From Marinactinospora thermotolerans DSM 45154 (lineage in GTDB: Bacteria > Actinomycetota > Actinomycetes > Streptosporangiales > Streptosporangiaceae), in assembly GCF_900167435.1 (NCBI RefSeq), contig NZ_FUWS01000002.1, positions 111,924-175,923 of the forward strand: a stretch of 64,000 nt of DNA, read 5' to 3'. Within the stretch, counting starts at the first letter, position 1. Each line of letters starts with the position of its first letter. Of this stretch, positions 7,927 through 17,525 are shown in pieces. Below the pieces are notes generated by a model that was not told the DNA's origin, searched no databases, and was given only the letters and a program-made list of their open reading frames with translations. The position numbers were made by a program, and so were the translations under genes.

Positions 7927-9639
7927 GTGCGAGCGGTGACGGTGCGCGGAGGCGCGGCGCTGGCGTCGGTTGTGACGCTGTTGGCGAGCCTCGTGGCCTG
8001 CGGGAACCGGCCCCAGGAACCGGAGATGGACCTCGACTCCCTCCCGGCCTCCGCGATCAACCCCCTACCGCGTGAAGAGCTCGCCGAAGGCGGAACGCTG
8101 CGCTGGGGGGTCAACGACTTCCCCGCCCAGTGGAACCCCCACCACGCCAACGGCAACCTCTCCACGGTGGCCACCGTCATGGACGGGCTGCTGCCCACCC
8201 CCTTCCGCACCGACGACAAGGGACGCGCCCATCCCGACCCCGACTACGTCGAGGAGGTCACCGTCACGACCGAACCCCGCCAGGTCGTGACGCTGAAGCT
8301 CAACCCGGAGGCCCGTTGGTCCACGGGCGATCCCATCACCTGGCGCGACTACGCGGCCATGGCCACGGCGCTGTCCGGCCGCGGCGAGGGGTACGAGATC
8401 CTGGGCGAGGCCGGATACGACCGGATCTCCGAGGTCCGCCGCGGCGCGGACGAGTTCGAGGTCGTCGTCGAGTTCGCCCGGCCGTTCGCCGAGTACGAGG
8501 CCCTCTTCTCCCACCTGCTGCCGCACGAGTACACCTCATCCCCGGCGAAGTTCAACGAGGGCTACCGCGAGACCATCCCGGTCACCGCGGGACCGTTCGA
8601 GTTCGAGGAGATCGATCCCACCGGCCAGACGATCACGGTCGTCCGCGACACGGACTGGTGGGGGGAGCCGGCCCTGCTCGACCGCATCGTCTACCGGGCC
8701 ATGGCCCCCGACGCGCTCGACGCGGCCTTCCTCGACGGCGGGATCGACGCCTACGCGCCGGCCCCCGAGTCCGGCAGCTACGCCCGGGTCAGGGACGCGC
8801 GGGACAGCGAGGTCCGGGCCGCGCTCGCCCCCGACTACCGCCACATCACCCTCAACGGCCAAAGCCCGATCCTCGCCGACGTCGACGTCCGCCACGCGCT
8901 CTTCCTGGCCATCGACCGGACCGCGCTCGCCGCCGCGGCGTTCAGCTCGATCGGCTGGGAGCCGGAACCGCTCGGCAACCACTTCCTCATGCCCACCCAG
9001 GACGGTTACGTCGACAACAGCGGAGAGTGGGCCGGCCCCGACCCGCAACGCGCCGCCGAACTCCTCGAACGGGCCGGCTGGACCCTGGGCAAGGACGGCG
9101 GACAGGTCCGCGTCAAGGACGGCCGAGAGCTACGGCTCACCTTCGTGGTACCCCAGGGGTACGCGACGGCCCAGAGCGAGGCCGAGCTCGTCCAGGCGAT
9201 GCTCGGCGAGGTCGGCATCGCCGTGGACATCGAGGCGGTCCCCGGCGACAGCCTGTTCTCCGAACACGTCCTTCCCGGCGACTACGACCTCGTCGCCTTC
9301 GTCAACTACGGCACCGGATTCCCGGTCTCCCCGTCCATGGCGCAGTGGAGCGACGCGGTCACCGACGACTCCGGATCACCGCTGTGGCGCTCCAACGTCG
9401 GACGGATCGGCTCGCCCGAGATCGACGCCGCCATGAACGCGGCGCTCGCGGAGTTCTCCCCCGAGGCGGCCCGGGAACGGATCAACGAGGCCGACCGGCT
9501 GTTGTGGGAGGCCGGTCACACCCTCCCGCTCTACCAGCGTCCCGAGCTGGTGGCCGTCCGCGAGGACATCGCCAACCTCGGCGCGGCCGGGTTCGCCGCA
9601 CTCGACCAGGCCGATATCGGCTTCGTCAAGAACGGCTGA
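7927..9639 (+). CDS. ABC transporter substrate-binding lipoprotein, SBP_bac_5 (oligopeptide) family
   Basis: A 570-residue predicted lipoprotein. The N-terminus has a charged start, a hydrophobic stretch and the lipobox LVAC with the lipidated Cys at about residue 25. The mature part shows the family 5 features ENPHHAN-like (QWNPHHANGN), LKLNPEARWSTGDPITWRDY, and the domain-hinge region ending LPLYQRPELVAV. It would bind peptides or similar ligands outside the membrane. It lies 143 bp after the DppB-like permease, the likely partner. GTG 7927 is used; a second in-frame GTG at codon 6 is possible. Its stop is 3 bp from the glcF stop on the other strand. Confidence 0.9.
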   Translation: MRAVTVRGGAALASVVTLLASLVACGNRPQEPEMDLDSLPASAINPLPREELAEGGTLRWGVNDFPAQWNPHHANGNLSTVATVMDGLLPTPFRTDDKGRAHPDPDYVEEVTVTTEPRQVVTLKLNPEARWSTGDPITWRDYAAMATALSGRGEGYEILGEAGYDRISEVRRGADEFEVVVEFARPFAEYEALFSHLLPHEYTSSPAKFNEGYRETIPVTAGPFEFEEIDPTGQTITVVRDTDWWGEPALLDRIVYRAMAPDALDAAFLDGGIDAYAPAPESGSYARVRDARDSEVRAALAPDYRHITLNGQSPILADVDVRHALFLAIDRTALAAAAFSSIGWEPEPLGNHFLMPTQDGYVDNSGEWAGPDPQRAAELLERAGWTLGKDGGQVRVKDGRELRLTFVVPQGYATAQSEAELVQAMLGEVGIAVDIEAVPGDSLFSEHVLPGDYDLVAFVNYGTGFPVSPSMAQWSDAVTDDSGSPLWRSNVGRIGSPEIDAAMNAALAEFSPEAARERINEADRLLWEAGHTLPLYQRPELVAVREDIANLGAAGFAALDQADIGFVKNG

Positions 9640-9642
9640 GCC

Positions 9643-10956
9643 TCACCCCGCGGCCCGGCCGACCAGCGCCGCGCGGCCCAGGCCGCGCAGCGAGGCGTCC
9701 AGCACCTGGACGGTGTGGGCCACCGAGATCGTCGCGCCGTCGCGCCGCACCGCCGAGGCGATCTGGAGCGAGCAGCCGGGGTTGCCCGCCACCAGCAGCT
9801 CGGCCCCGGTGGAGCGCACGTCCTCGCTCTTACGCCGGCCCAGGTCATCGGCTGCCTGCGGGCGCAGCAGGTTGTAGACGCCGGCCGACCCGCAGCAGAC
9901 GTCGGCGTTGGGCAGGTCGGCGACCTCCAGCTCGGGGATCGCGCGCAGCAGCCGGCGCGGCTGGTCGCGCACCCCCTGGCCGTGTGCCAGGTGGCAGGCG
10001 TCGTGATAGGCGGCGCGGACGGGCAACGGGTGGCGTTCGGCCACCGGTCCCAGATCCACCAGGAACTCCGCCAGGTCCACCACCCGCCGCCCCAGCGCCT
10101 CGGCCCGCCCCACCCACTCCTGCGTGGCCCCGGCGGTCCGCAGCACATCGGCGTAGTGCTTCATCGTGCTGCCACAGCCGGCGGAGTTGACGACGATCGC
10201 CTCGACGCCGCTCCGCTCGAACACGCGGATCACCTCGCGGGCGAACCGCGCGGCCTCGGCGGCGCGCCCCGAGTGCGCCGACAGCGCGCCACAGCACCCC
10301 TGACGGCGCGGGATCACCACGTCGCACCCCTCGGTGGCCAGGACACGCGCCGTCGCCGTGTTGACCTGGGGGAACAACGCGCCCTGAACGCACCCGGTGA
10401 GCATCCCGACCACGGCGCGGCGACGCCCCCGGGCCGGGACCAGCTCGGGCAGCCGGGGAGCGGGCCGCACGGGCGGGGCGATCCGCTCCATCGCGGCCAG
10501 CGAGGGGGAGAGCCGCTCCAGCAACCCGCTGCGCCGTAGCGGCGCCGACAGGCCGCTGGCCTGGTAGGCGCGGAGCGGGCCGCGCAGCAGTTCCAGCCGG
10601 GAACGGTGCGGGAACAGGGCGAAGATCGCCGCGCGCAGCAGCCGCTCGCCGGGTCCACGCCGGTGTTCCTGTTCCACCCGGGCGCGCGTGGTCTCGATGA
10701 GGGAGTCGTAGCGTACCCCCGAGGGACAGGCGCTCACACACGCCAGGCAGCCCAGGCAACGGTCGAAGTGCTCGACGGCGGCCTGGGAGAGGACGTCCTC
10801 CTCACGCATCTGCTCCATGAGGTGGATGCGCCCGCGCGGGGAGTCCATCTCCTCGCCCCACAGCACATAGGTCGGGCAGGTCGGCAGGCAGAAGCCGCAG
10901 TGAACGCAGTCGCCCAGCAGGTCCTCGAAGGAACGCGAGGAATCGGTGTCGGTCAT
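9643..10956 (-). CDS. glcF: Glycolate oxidase iron-sulfur subunit GlcF
   Basis: Electron-transfer subunit of membrane-associated glycolate dehydrogenase. Two 4Fe-4S ferredoxin motifs are visible near the start (CVHCGFCLPTCPTY and CLGCLACVSACPSG), followed by the two CCG-type cysteine-rich domains of the heterodisulfide-reductase family (QGCCGALSAHSGR and DVCCGSAGVYN). ATG 10956 lies 4 bp after the glcE stop; an in-frame ATG at 10971 overlapping glcE would add five residues. Last gene of the minus-strand aceB-glcD-glcE-glcF set. Confidence 0.93.
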   Translation of the reverse strand: MTDTDSSRSFEDLLGDCVHCGFCLPTCPTYVLWGEEMDSPRGRIHLMEQMREEDVLSQAAVEHFDRCLGCLACVSACPSGVRYDSLIETTRARVEQEHRRGPGERLLRAAIFALFPHRSRLELLRGPLRAYQASGLSAPLRRSGLLERLSPSLAAMERIAPPVRPAPRLPELVPARGRRRAVVGMLTGCVQGALFPQVNTATARVLATEGCDVVIPRRQGCCGALSAHSGRAAEAARFAREVIRVFERSGVEAIVVNSAGCGSTMKHYADVLRTAGATQEWVGRAEALGRRVVDLAEFLVDLGPVAERHPLPVRAAYHDACHLAHGQGVRDQPRRLLRAIPELEVADLPNADVCCGSAGVYNLLRPQAADDLGRRKSEDVRSTGAELLVAGNPGCSLQIASAVRRDGATISVAHTVQVLDASLRGLGRAALVGRAAG

Positions 10957-10960
10957 GATC

Positions 10961-12253
10961 TCAGATCCCATCGACGAAGCGGCCGGGTGACAGGAGGTTG
11001 CGGGGATCGAAGCGGTCCTTGACCGCGCGCATCAGAGGCAGTCCGGGAACCTCGCCCCACGGATCCAGGCCCGCGGCGAGCAGGTCCGCCCCCGCCCGCG
11101 GCACGGTCAGCCACCCCCGTGGAAGCGCCGCGCGCGCAGCGGAGACGGCCCCGTGGACGGCGACGGGATCGGCGTCCGCCGGAACCGCGGCGTGCACCAC
11201 GCCGGCGCCGGCGGAACCCCGCACCGCGACCGGGACGCCGGCCCGTTCGGTGGCCGTCCGCAGCGTCTGTACCGCGGCGACCAGATCAGGGGGCGCGCAG
11301 GTGAGCTTCAGCAACGTGTCGCCGGCCCGGCCCGGCAGGACGCCCCAGCCCGGTGGCGCCTCCTCCGCGGCCTCGGCACCCTCCAGCAGGTCCGCGACGT
11401 CCCGCGCCCGGGCGGCGATGCCGTCCTCGGCGCCTTCCAGCAGCACCTGCACCCAGATCGGTCCCTCGACGGGCCAGTCGACCTCGACGGCGGAGGGGAC
11501 GGTCTGGGAGTCCAGCAGGGCCAGGATCCAGCCCCGTGCCGTGGCGGGGTCGGTGGTGCGCGCCCACACATGGCGGGCCGCGGAGGGGACGGGGTGCAGC
11601 CGCAGCGTCACCGATGTGATCAGGCCGAGCGTGCCGAACGCTCCGGTGTGCAGCTTTCCCAGGTCATAGCCTGCGACGTTCTTCACCACGGCCCCACCGG
11701 ACCTCACGGTCACCCCGTCGGCGCGCACCACCGTCATCCCGATGATCAGGTCGCGCAGCGGCCCGTACAGCGCGCGCCGGGGCCCCGACAGGCCCGTCGC
11801 CACCACGCCGCCCAGGGACGACCCCGGCACGACCGGATCCACCACCAGACGCTGCCCGGCGCGCGCCAGGACCGCGTCGAGCTCGGCCAGGCCGGCTCCC
11901 GCCTCGGCGCGCACCACCAGGTCGCCGGAGGCGTGCTCGATCCGGTTCAGGGCACCGGTGTCGACCAGCAGGTCGCACCGTCGGGGTGGACGGCCCCAAT
12001 CGAGCTTGGTGCCGTTGCCGCGCGCCACCACCGTCAGCCCGTGCCGCGCCGACACGGCCAGCAGCTTGGCGACCGCCGCCGCGTCGGGCGGGGCCGCCAC
12101 CAGGGCGGGGACGACCCCTCCCACGGCGTCGTCCCCGGCACCGCTGCGCAGGGGGATGGCGTCGCGCACCTCCTCGAGAACGGCCCGCGGGTCGCCTCCC
12201 CGCCGGGAGGCCGACGCGCCGGGACCGGCCATGGCTCCTTGTTCGCCGCTCAC
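10961..12253 (-). CDS. glcE: Glycolate oxidase FAD-binding subunit GlcE
   Basis: FAD-linked subunit of glycolate dehydrogenase. The 430-residue protein has the PCMH-type FAD domain: ARGNGTKLDWG, VDPVVPGSSLGGVVATG, and GGAVVKNVAGYDLGKL, the last being characteristic of GlcE. It starts at GTG 12253 directly after GAGGAGGG and lies 14 bp downstream of glcD. The C-terminus ends RNLLSPGRFVDGI, as in the family. Works with GlcD (catalytic flavoprotein) and GlcF to oxidise glycolate to glyoxylate. Confidence 0.93.
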   Translation of the reverse strand: MSGEQGAMAGPGASASRRGGDPRAVLEEVRDAIPLRSGAGDDAVGGVVPALVAAPPDAAAVAKLLAVSARHGLTVVARGNGTKLDWGRPPRRCDLLVDTGALNRIEHASGDLVVRAEAGAGLAELDAVLARAGQRLVVDPVVPGSSLGGVVATGLSGPRRALYGPLRDLIIGMTVVRADGVTVRSGGAVVKNVAGYDLGKLHTGAFGTLGLITSVTLRLHPVPSAARHVWARTTDPATARGWILALLDSQTVPSAVEVDWPVEGPIWVQVLLEGAEDGIAARARDVADLLEGAEAAEEAPPGWGVLPGRAGDTLLKLTCAPPDLVAAVQTLRTATERAGVPVAVRGSAGAGVVHAAVPADADPVAVHGAVSAARAALPRGWLTVPRAGADLLAAGLDPWGEVPGLPLMRAVKDRFDPRNLLSPGRFVDGI

Positions 12254-12267
12254 GTCCCTCCTCGGGG

Positions 12268-13737
12268 TCAGAACAGTTCGGCCTTACCGGAGGCCACCAG
12301 CGGGTGGACTCCGGTGCGCACTCCGGGCCGCTCCCCGCACAGCCGAGGAGTGGGCAACAGCTTCTCCGGGTTGGCGATGCCGTCGGGGTCGAAGGCGGCG
12401 CGCAACCAGGCCATCGTCTCCAGGTCCTCGGGGGTGAACATCTCCGGCATGTGGCACGCCTTGTCCACGCCGACGCCATGCTCGCCGGTGATGGAACCAC
12501 CGTGCTCGATGCACAGGTCCAGGATCGCTCCGGACACCTCCGCGGCGCGCTCCGCCGCGCCCGGAAGGGAATCGTCGAACAGCACGAGCGGGTGCAGGTT
12601 GCCGTCCCCGGCGTGGAAGACGTTGGCCACCCGGATGCCCGAACGCGCCGAGAGTTCGGCGATGCGCGCCAGCACCTCGGGCAGCGCGGTGCGCGGGACG
12701 ACCCCGTCCTGGACGATGTAGGCCGGACTGATGCGGCCGACCGCGGCGAACGCCGACTTGCGCCCCTTCCAGATGCGGGCGCGCTCATCGGGATCACTCG
12801 CCGAACGCAGCTCGAACGCGCCCGCCGCCCGGCACAGCGCGGCGACCTCCTCGAACTGGGCGTCGACGTCGGCGGCCGGACCGTCCAGCTCGACGATGAG
12901 CACGGCCCCCGCCCCGGAGGGGTAGCCACAGCGCACGGCGGCCTCGGCGGCCTCGATGGCCAGCGCGTCCATCATCTCGATCGCGGAGGGCAGCACGCCG
13001 GCGGCGATGATGGCGGAGACCGCGCGGCCGCCGTCGTCCATGCCGGGGAACGCCGCGAGGAGGGTGCGGACCTTCTCGGGCGCCCGCAGCAGCCGCACGG
13101 TGATCTTCGTGGCGATGCCCAGGGTCCCCTCCGAGCCGATGAACGCGCCGATCAGGTCATATCCCGGGGCCTCGGAGGCTTTGCCGCCCAGCTCCACGAT
13201 CTCGCCGCGCGGGGTCACGATCTCCAGGCCGAGCACGTGGTTGACGGTGAAACCGTGCTTGAGACAGTGCGCGCCCCCGGAGTTCTCCGCGACGTTGCCC
13301 CCCACCGAGCAGACCTGCTGGCTGGAGGGGTCGGGGGCGTAGTAGTAGCCGTGCGGGGCGGCGGCCCGGGTGACGTCGAGGTTGATCACGCCGGGTTCCA
13401 CCACGGCGCAGCGGGCGGCGATGTCGACCTCCAGGATCCGGCGCATCCGCGACGTCACGATGAGGACGCCGTCGGGACGCGGCAGCGCGCCCCCGGACAG
13501 GCCGGTCCCCGAACCGCGCGGCACGAAGGGGACCCCGTGGGCGGCGCACAGCCGCACGACCTCGGCCACCTGGGCCGTGGTCGTGGGCAGGACCACGACA
13601 CCGGGGACGGCCGCGTGGTAGGTCAGACCGTCGCTCTCGTAGGTGCGGCGTTGGGCGATGTCGGTGATGACGCCGTCGTCGCCGCAGATGGCGCGTAACT
13701 GCGGGACGAGGGTGCCGGGATCGACTGGTGCTGACAT
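12268..13737 (-). CDS. glcD: Glycolate oxidase catalytic FAD subunit GlcD
   Basis: Catalytic flavoprotein that oxidises glycolate (or D-lactate-like 2-hydroxy acids) to glyoxylate. The 489-residue protein shows the FAD-binding PRGSGTGLSGGALP and the SVGGNVAENSGGAHC segment, and the C-terminal HAGDGNLHP and GSITGEHGVG motifs of the FAD-oxidase_C domain. Start ATG 13737. It follows aceB by 109 bp on the same strand, so glyoxylate formed here would feed malate synthase. D-lactate dehydrogenase activity is an alternative reading, but the GlcE/GlcF partners favour glycolate. Confidence 0.93.
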   Translation of the reverse strand: MSAPVDPGTLVPQLRAICGDDGVITDIAQRRTYESDGLTYHAAVPGVVVLPTTTAQVAEVVRLCAAHGVPFVPRGSGTGLSGGALPRPDGVLIVTSRMRRILEVDIAARCAVVEPGVINLDVTRAAAPHGYYYAPDPSSQQVCSVGGNVAENSGGAHCLKHGFTVNHVLGLEIVTPRGEIVELGGKASEAPGYDLIGAFIGSEGTLGIATKITVRLLRAPEKVRTLLAAFPGMDDGGRAVSAIIAAGVLPSAIEMMDALAIEAAEAAVRCGYPSGAGAVLIVELDGPAADVDAQFEEVAALCRAAGAFELRSASDPDERARIWKGRKSAFAAVGRISPAYIVQDGVVPRTALPEVLARIAELSARSGIRVANVFHAGDGNLHPLVLFDDSLPGAAERAAEVSGAILDLCIEHGGSITGEHGVGVDKACHMPEMFTPEDLETMAWLRAAFDPDGIANPEKLLPTPRLCGERPGVRTGVHPLVASGKAELF

Positions 13738-13846
13738 GGGTCCGCCTTCTCGTCGAGGTGCCGCGTGGCGACGGGCGGTGGCCGGCGGCAGGACGGTCCT
13801 TCCCGCCCGAGGGGCGGCGCTAACGGTCCCGCCGCCGGCCGGTCGG

Positions 13847-15451
13847 TCAGGGCATCTGCTCGTAGGCGGGCAGCGTCAGGAAGTCGGCGTAGTCCTCGGC
13901 CAGCGCGACCGTCGTGAACAGCTCCCTGGCCCGCTCGTAGAGGCCGGAGTCGAACGCCGCGCCGCTCGCCTCGCGGATCGCGGCCAGCTCCTCATCGATG
14001 ACCCGCTCGACCAGCTCCGGCGTGACCTTCGGGCCGTCGTCGAGGGTGACGTCGTTGTGCAGCCACTGCCAGATCTGGGAACGCGAGATCTCCGCGGTGG
14101 CGGCGTCCTCCATCAGATTGTGGATGGCCACCGCGCCGTTGCCGCCGATCCAGGCCGCGAGGTACTGCAGCGCGACGTTGACGTTCCCGCGCAGCCCGGC
14201 CTCGGTGATGCCGCCCTCGGCGCTGTCGACGGCGAGCAGGTCGCCGGCCTTCACCGTGACGTCCTCGCGGAGACGGTCGATCTGGTTGGGTCGTTCCCCC
14301 AGGACGCCGTCGAACACCTCGCGGGCGACGGGGACCAGGTCGGGGTGGGCGACCCAGGAGCCGTCGAAGCCGTCACCGGACTCGCGGGACTTGTCCTCGC
14401 GGACCTTCGCCAGCGCGCGCTCGTTGACCTCGGGGTCGCGGCGGCTGGGGATGAACGCCGCCATCCCGCCGATCGCGTGCGCGCCGCGCCGATGGCAGGT
14501 GCTCACCAGCAGCTCGGTGTAGGCGCGCATGAACGGCGCGGTCATGGTGACCGCGTTGCGCTCGGGCAGCAGGAAGCGGCGGCCACGGGTGCGGTGGGTC
14601 TTGATGATGCTGAAGAGGTAGTCCCAGCGTCCGGCGTTGAGGCCGGCGGAGTGCTCGCGCAGTTCGTAGAGGATCTCCTCCATCTCGAACGCGGCGGGGA
14701 TGGTCTCGATGAGGACCGTCGCGCGGATCGTGCCACGGGGGATGCCGAGGGCCTCCTGGGCGTGGACGAAGATGTCGTTCCACAGCCGGGCCTCAAGGTG
14801 GCTCTCCATCTTGGGCAGGTAGAAATAGGGTCCCTTGCCCTTGGCGAGCTGGCGGCGCGCGCAGTGGAAGAAGTACAGCGCGAAGTCGACGATGCCGCCG
14901 GAGGCGCGCTGGCCGTCGATGAGGATGTGCTTCTCGTCGAGGTGCCAGCCGCGTGGGCGCACGACGATCGTGGCGAGCTCGGAGTCGTCCTTCAGCGTGT
15001 AGCTCTTGCCCTGGGGCGTGGTGAAGTCGATGGCGCGGTCCAGCGCGTCCTTGAGGTTGAGCTGGCCGCCGATCATGTTCTCCCACAGCGGGGTGTTGGC
15101 GTCCTCGAAGTCGGCCAGCCAGACCTTGGCGCCGGAGTTGAGCGCGTTGATCGTCATCTTGCGGTCGGTGGGGCCGGTGATCTCCACCCGGCGGTCCACG
15201 ATGCCGGGGGCCGGCGGGGCGACCTTCCAGGTGGGGTCCTCGCGGATGCCCCGGGTCTCGGGCAGAAAGTCGAGGTCGGCTCCCGCGGCGATCTCCGCTT
15301 GGCGGCGCTTGCGCGCGGCGAGGAGCTCCTGGCGACGGCCCTCGAAGCGGCGGTGTAGGTCGGCGATGAGCGCGAGGGCGTCATCGGTGAGGATCTCGTC
15401 GTATCGCTCGTGCCGCGGGCCGGTGACCTCGACCCCGTTGGTGGCGCCCAT
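13847..15451 (-). CDS. aceB: Malate synthase A (AceB)
   Basis: Condenses glyoxylate with acetyl-CoA to malate. The 534-residue length and motifs fit form [12 protein letters not shown], the substrate loop [16 protein letters not shown], and [20 protein letters not shown] containing the catalytic Asp-type acid pair. ATG 15451 is chosen because the sequence from [12 protein letters not shown] on is family-like; the open frame extends further upstream without similarity. GGAAGG lies upstream. The promoter holds a pair of inverted TTCCACATA repeats matching sites near the purine genes, so an IclR-type regulator probably controls it. It heads the aceB-glcDEF set. Confidence 0.96.
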   Translation of the reverse strand: MGATNGVEVTGPRHERYDEILTDDALALIADLHRRFEGRRQELLAARKRRQAEIAAGADLDFLPETRGIREDPTWKVAPPAPGIVDRRVEITGPTDRKMTINALNSGAKVWLADFEDANTPLWENMIGGQLNLKDALDRAIDFTTPQGKSYTLKDDSELATIVVRPRGWHLDEKHILIDGQRASGGIVDFALYFFHCARRQLAKGKGPYFYLPKMESHLEARLWNDIFVHAQEALGIPRGTIRATVLIETIPAAFEMEEILYELREHSAGLNAGRWDYLFSIIKTHRTRGRRFLLPERNAVTMTAPFMRAYTELLVSTCHRRGAHAIGGMAAFIPSRRDPEVNERALAKVREDKSRESGDGFDGSWVAHPDLVPVAREVFDGVLGERPNQIDRLREDVTVKAGDLLAVDSAEGGITEAGLRGNVNVALQYLAAWIGGNGAVAIHNLMEDAATAEISRSQIWQWLHNDVTLDDGPKVTPELVERVIDEELAAIREASGAAFDSGLYERARELFTTVALAEDYADFLTLPAYEQMP

Positions 15452-15464
15452 GACAGTCCATACC

Positions 15465-15499
15465 TTCCACATAGAGAAATTTGCTTCTGTTATGTGGAA
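15465..15499. promoter_or_regulatory. AllR/IclR-type double operator before aceB
   Basis: TTCCACATA at 15465-15473 and its exact inverse TATGTGGAA at 15491-15499. The right-hand site TTCCACATAGAGAAAT (15465-15480) is nearly identical to TTCCACATAGCGAAAT at 58944-58959 before hyi. Read on the minus strand, the far site gives TTCCACATAACAGAA. The position, 14-48 bp upstream of the aceB start, suits repression. Confidence 0.6.
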
Positions 15500-15752
15500 T
15501 ATGACGCTACTCTGCTCTTCGGGGGTGGTCAATGTTGTGACGGTGGTGGAGTGGCACCGAATTTCTTTTCAGGCGAAAGAAGATCGTTCTTTCCGCGAGA
15601 GCGGGCCGGGATATCCGTACTTCTCGCGATCCGCACAAGAGACTCGCGCCGGCGAGGGGGCTCGACCCCAGATGGAAAACCCGATGCTCGGGATTGGGTT
15701 GGCATGGGACCATCTCAGGGAAGAACTCGCGGTGGACCCGCGTTGACTCTGG

Positions 15753-17264
15753 ATGGATATGACTACTGCTTTCAACGAACACGATCCCTTCGACGGCGCT
15801 CGGACCTACGACCCGGCCGACTCCGTCGCTGACACGGAAGTCGACGCGACACTCGCCTCCCCGTCCCACCACGTCGACGGCATCCCCGAACAGGGGCAGC
15901 TCGAACTCGAGGAGCGCTACGCGCTACGCCGCGTGGCCGGGCTCTCCACCGAGCTCGAGGACATCACCGAGGTCGAGTACCGGTCCCTGCGGCTGGAACG
16001 CGTCGTGCTCATCGGCGTATGGAGCAGCGGCACCCAACTCGACGCCGACAATTCCCTCATCGAACTCAAACAGCTCGCCGAGACCGCCGGCGCGCTGGTC
16101 CTCGACGGACTCACCCAGCGCCGCTCCAAGCCCGACCCCGCCACCTACGTCGGCAGCGGCAAGGCGGCCGAACTGCGCGACATCGTCGAGAGCAGCGGCG
16201 CCGACACCGTCATCTGCGACGGCGAGCTGACCCCCGGACAGCTCCGGCAGCTCGAAGAGGTCGTCAAGGTCAAGGTCATCGACCGCACCGCGCTGATCCT
16301 CGACATCTTCGCCCAGCACGCCCGCAGCCGCGAGGGCAAGGCGCAGGTCGAGCTCGCCCAGCTCACCTACCTCCTGCCGCGGCTGCGCGGTTGGGGTGAA
16401 TCCCTGTCCCGGCAGGCCGGTGGCCGCGCCGGTGGCGGCAACGGCGGTGTGGGTCTGCGCGGCCCCGGTGAGACCAAGATCGAGACCGACCGCCGGCGCA
16501 TCAACAGCAAGATGGCCAAACTGCGCCGGCAACTCGCCCAGATGGCGACCTCCCGCGAGGTCAAACGCGACCAGCGCCGCACCCGCCAGGTGCCGGCCGT
16601 GGCGATCGCCGGCTACACCAACGCGGGCAAGTCGAGCCTGCTCAACCGGCTGACCGGCGCCGGCGTGCTCGTCGAGAACGCGCTGTTCGCGACGTTGGAC
16701 CCGACCGTGCGGCAGGCCCGCACCCCCGATGGCCGGGCCTTCACGCTCAGCGACACCGTCGGGTTCGTCCGCCACCTGCCCCACCAGCTGGTCGAGGCGT
16801 TCCGCTCCACCCTGGAGGAGGTCGCCGACGCCGACCTCATCCTGCACGTGGTCGACGGTTCCCACCCCGACCCCGAGCAGCAGCTGGCCGCGGTGCGCAC
16901 GGTCTTCGCCGAGATCGGGGCGCAGGACGTTCCCGAGCTCATCGTCATCAACAAGACCGACGCCGCCGATCCCATCGTCCTCAAGCAGCTGCGCACCCGG
17001 GTGCCCGGCGCGGTCGAGGTGTCGGCGCGCACCGGCGCGGGGGTCGGCGAGCTCGTCCGGGCCATCTCCGAGGCGCTTCCGACCTTGGAACGCGAGGTCC
17101 GTGTCCTCGTCCCCTACGACCGTGGCGACCTGGTGTCGCGGGTCTATGAGGAGGGGCGCATCCTCCACGAGGAGTACACCGGCGAGGGGACCGCGCTGCA
17201 CGCGATGGTGCCCGACGTGCTCGCCAACCTGCTGGAGGGCTTCGCCACCGCCGAGACCCGCTGA
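15753..17264 (+). CDS. hflX: Ribosome-associated GTPase HflX
   Basis: Translational GTPase of 503 residues that binds the large ribosomal subunit and splits or rescues stalled ribosomes. After a variable N-terminal tail of about 50 residues comes the HflX domain (GTQLDADNSLIELKQLAETAG, in two parts; RRSKPDPATYVGSGK), the glycine-rich linker GGRAGGGNGGVGLRGPGE, and the G domain: P-loop GYTNAGKSS near residue 285, switch DTVGFVRHLPHQLVEAF, and NKTD. Start ATG 15753, with a second ATG two codons on. A 15-bp terminator hairpin follows. Confidence 0.96.
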   Translation: MDMTTAFNEHDPFDGARTYDPADSVADTEVDATLASPSHHVDGIPEQGQLELEERYALRRVAGLSTELEDITEVEYRSLRLERVVLIGVWSSGTQLDADNSLIELKQLAETAGALVLDGLTQRRSKPDPATYVGSGKAAELRDIVESSGADTVICDGELTPGQLRQLEEVVKVKVIDRTALILDIFAQHARSREGKAQVELAQLTYLLPRLRGWGESLSRQAGGRAGGGNGGVGLRGPGETKIETDRRRINSKMAKLRRQLAQMATSREVKRDQRRTRQVPAVAIAGYTNAGKSSLLNRLTGAGVLVENALFATLDPTVRQARTPDGRAFTLSDTVGFVRHLPHQLVEAFRSTLEEVADADLILHVVDGSHPDPEQQLAAVRTVFAEIGAQDVPELIVINKTDAADPIVLKQLRTRVPGAVEVSARTGAGVGELVRAISEALPTLEREVRVLVPYDRGDLVSRVYEEGRILHEEYTGEGTALHAMVPDVLANLLEGFATAETR

Positions 17265-17274
17265 AATCCCCGGA

Positions 17275-17308
17275 GAACGGCGGAACACCACAGGGTGTTC
17301 CGCCGTTC
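17275..17308. terminator. Terminator after hflX
   Basis: Perfect 15-bp arms (17275-17289 and 17294-17308) with a 4-nt loop ACAG, 10 bp after the hflX stop. The 217 bp from here to the next start hold no recognisable gene. Confidence 0.8.
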
Positions 17309-17525
17309 ACTGTTTGGGACCAGAGCTATACATCCCCTTCGTCGATGAACTACGGTGTGCTTCACCGACGCGGGGGCCGTGCGCCGTGGGCCCCGGGCGT
17401 GGCGGGCACCCCCTCCGCCCGACCATCCAACGACGAGGTCATTGATGACTGTCCACGTGTTCCGGTGCGCCGGCCTGTCTGCGGCGCTCCGGCCGTAGCG
17501 GCGCGGGCGGGCGAGCGGTGAGACG

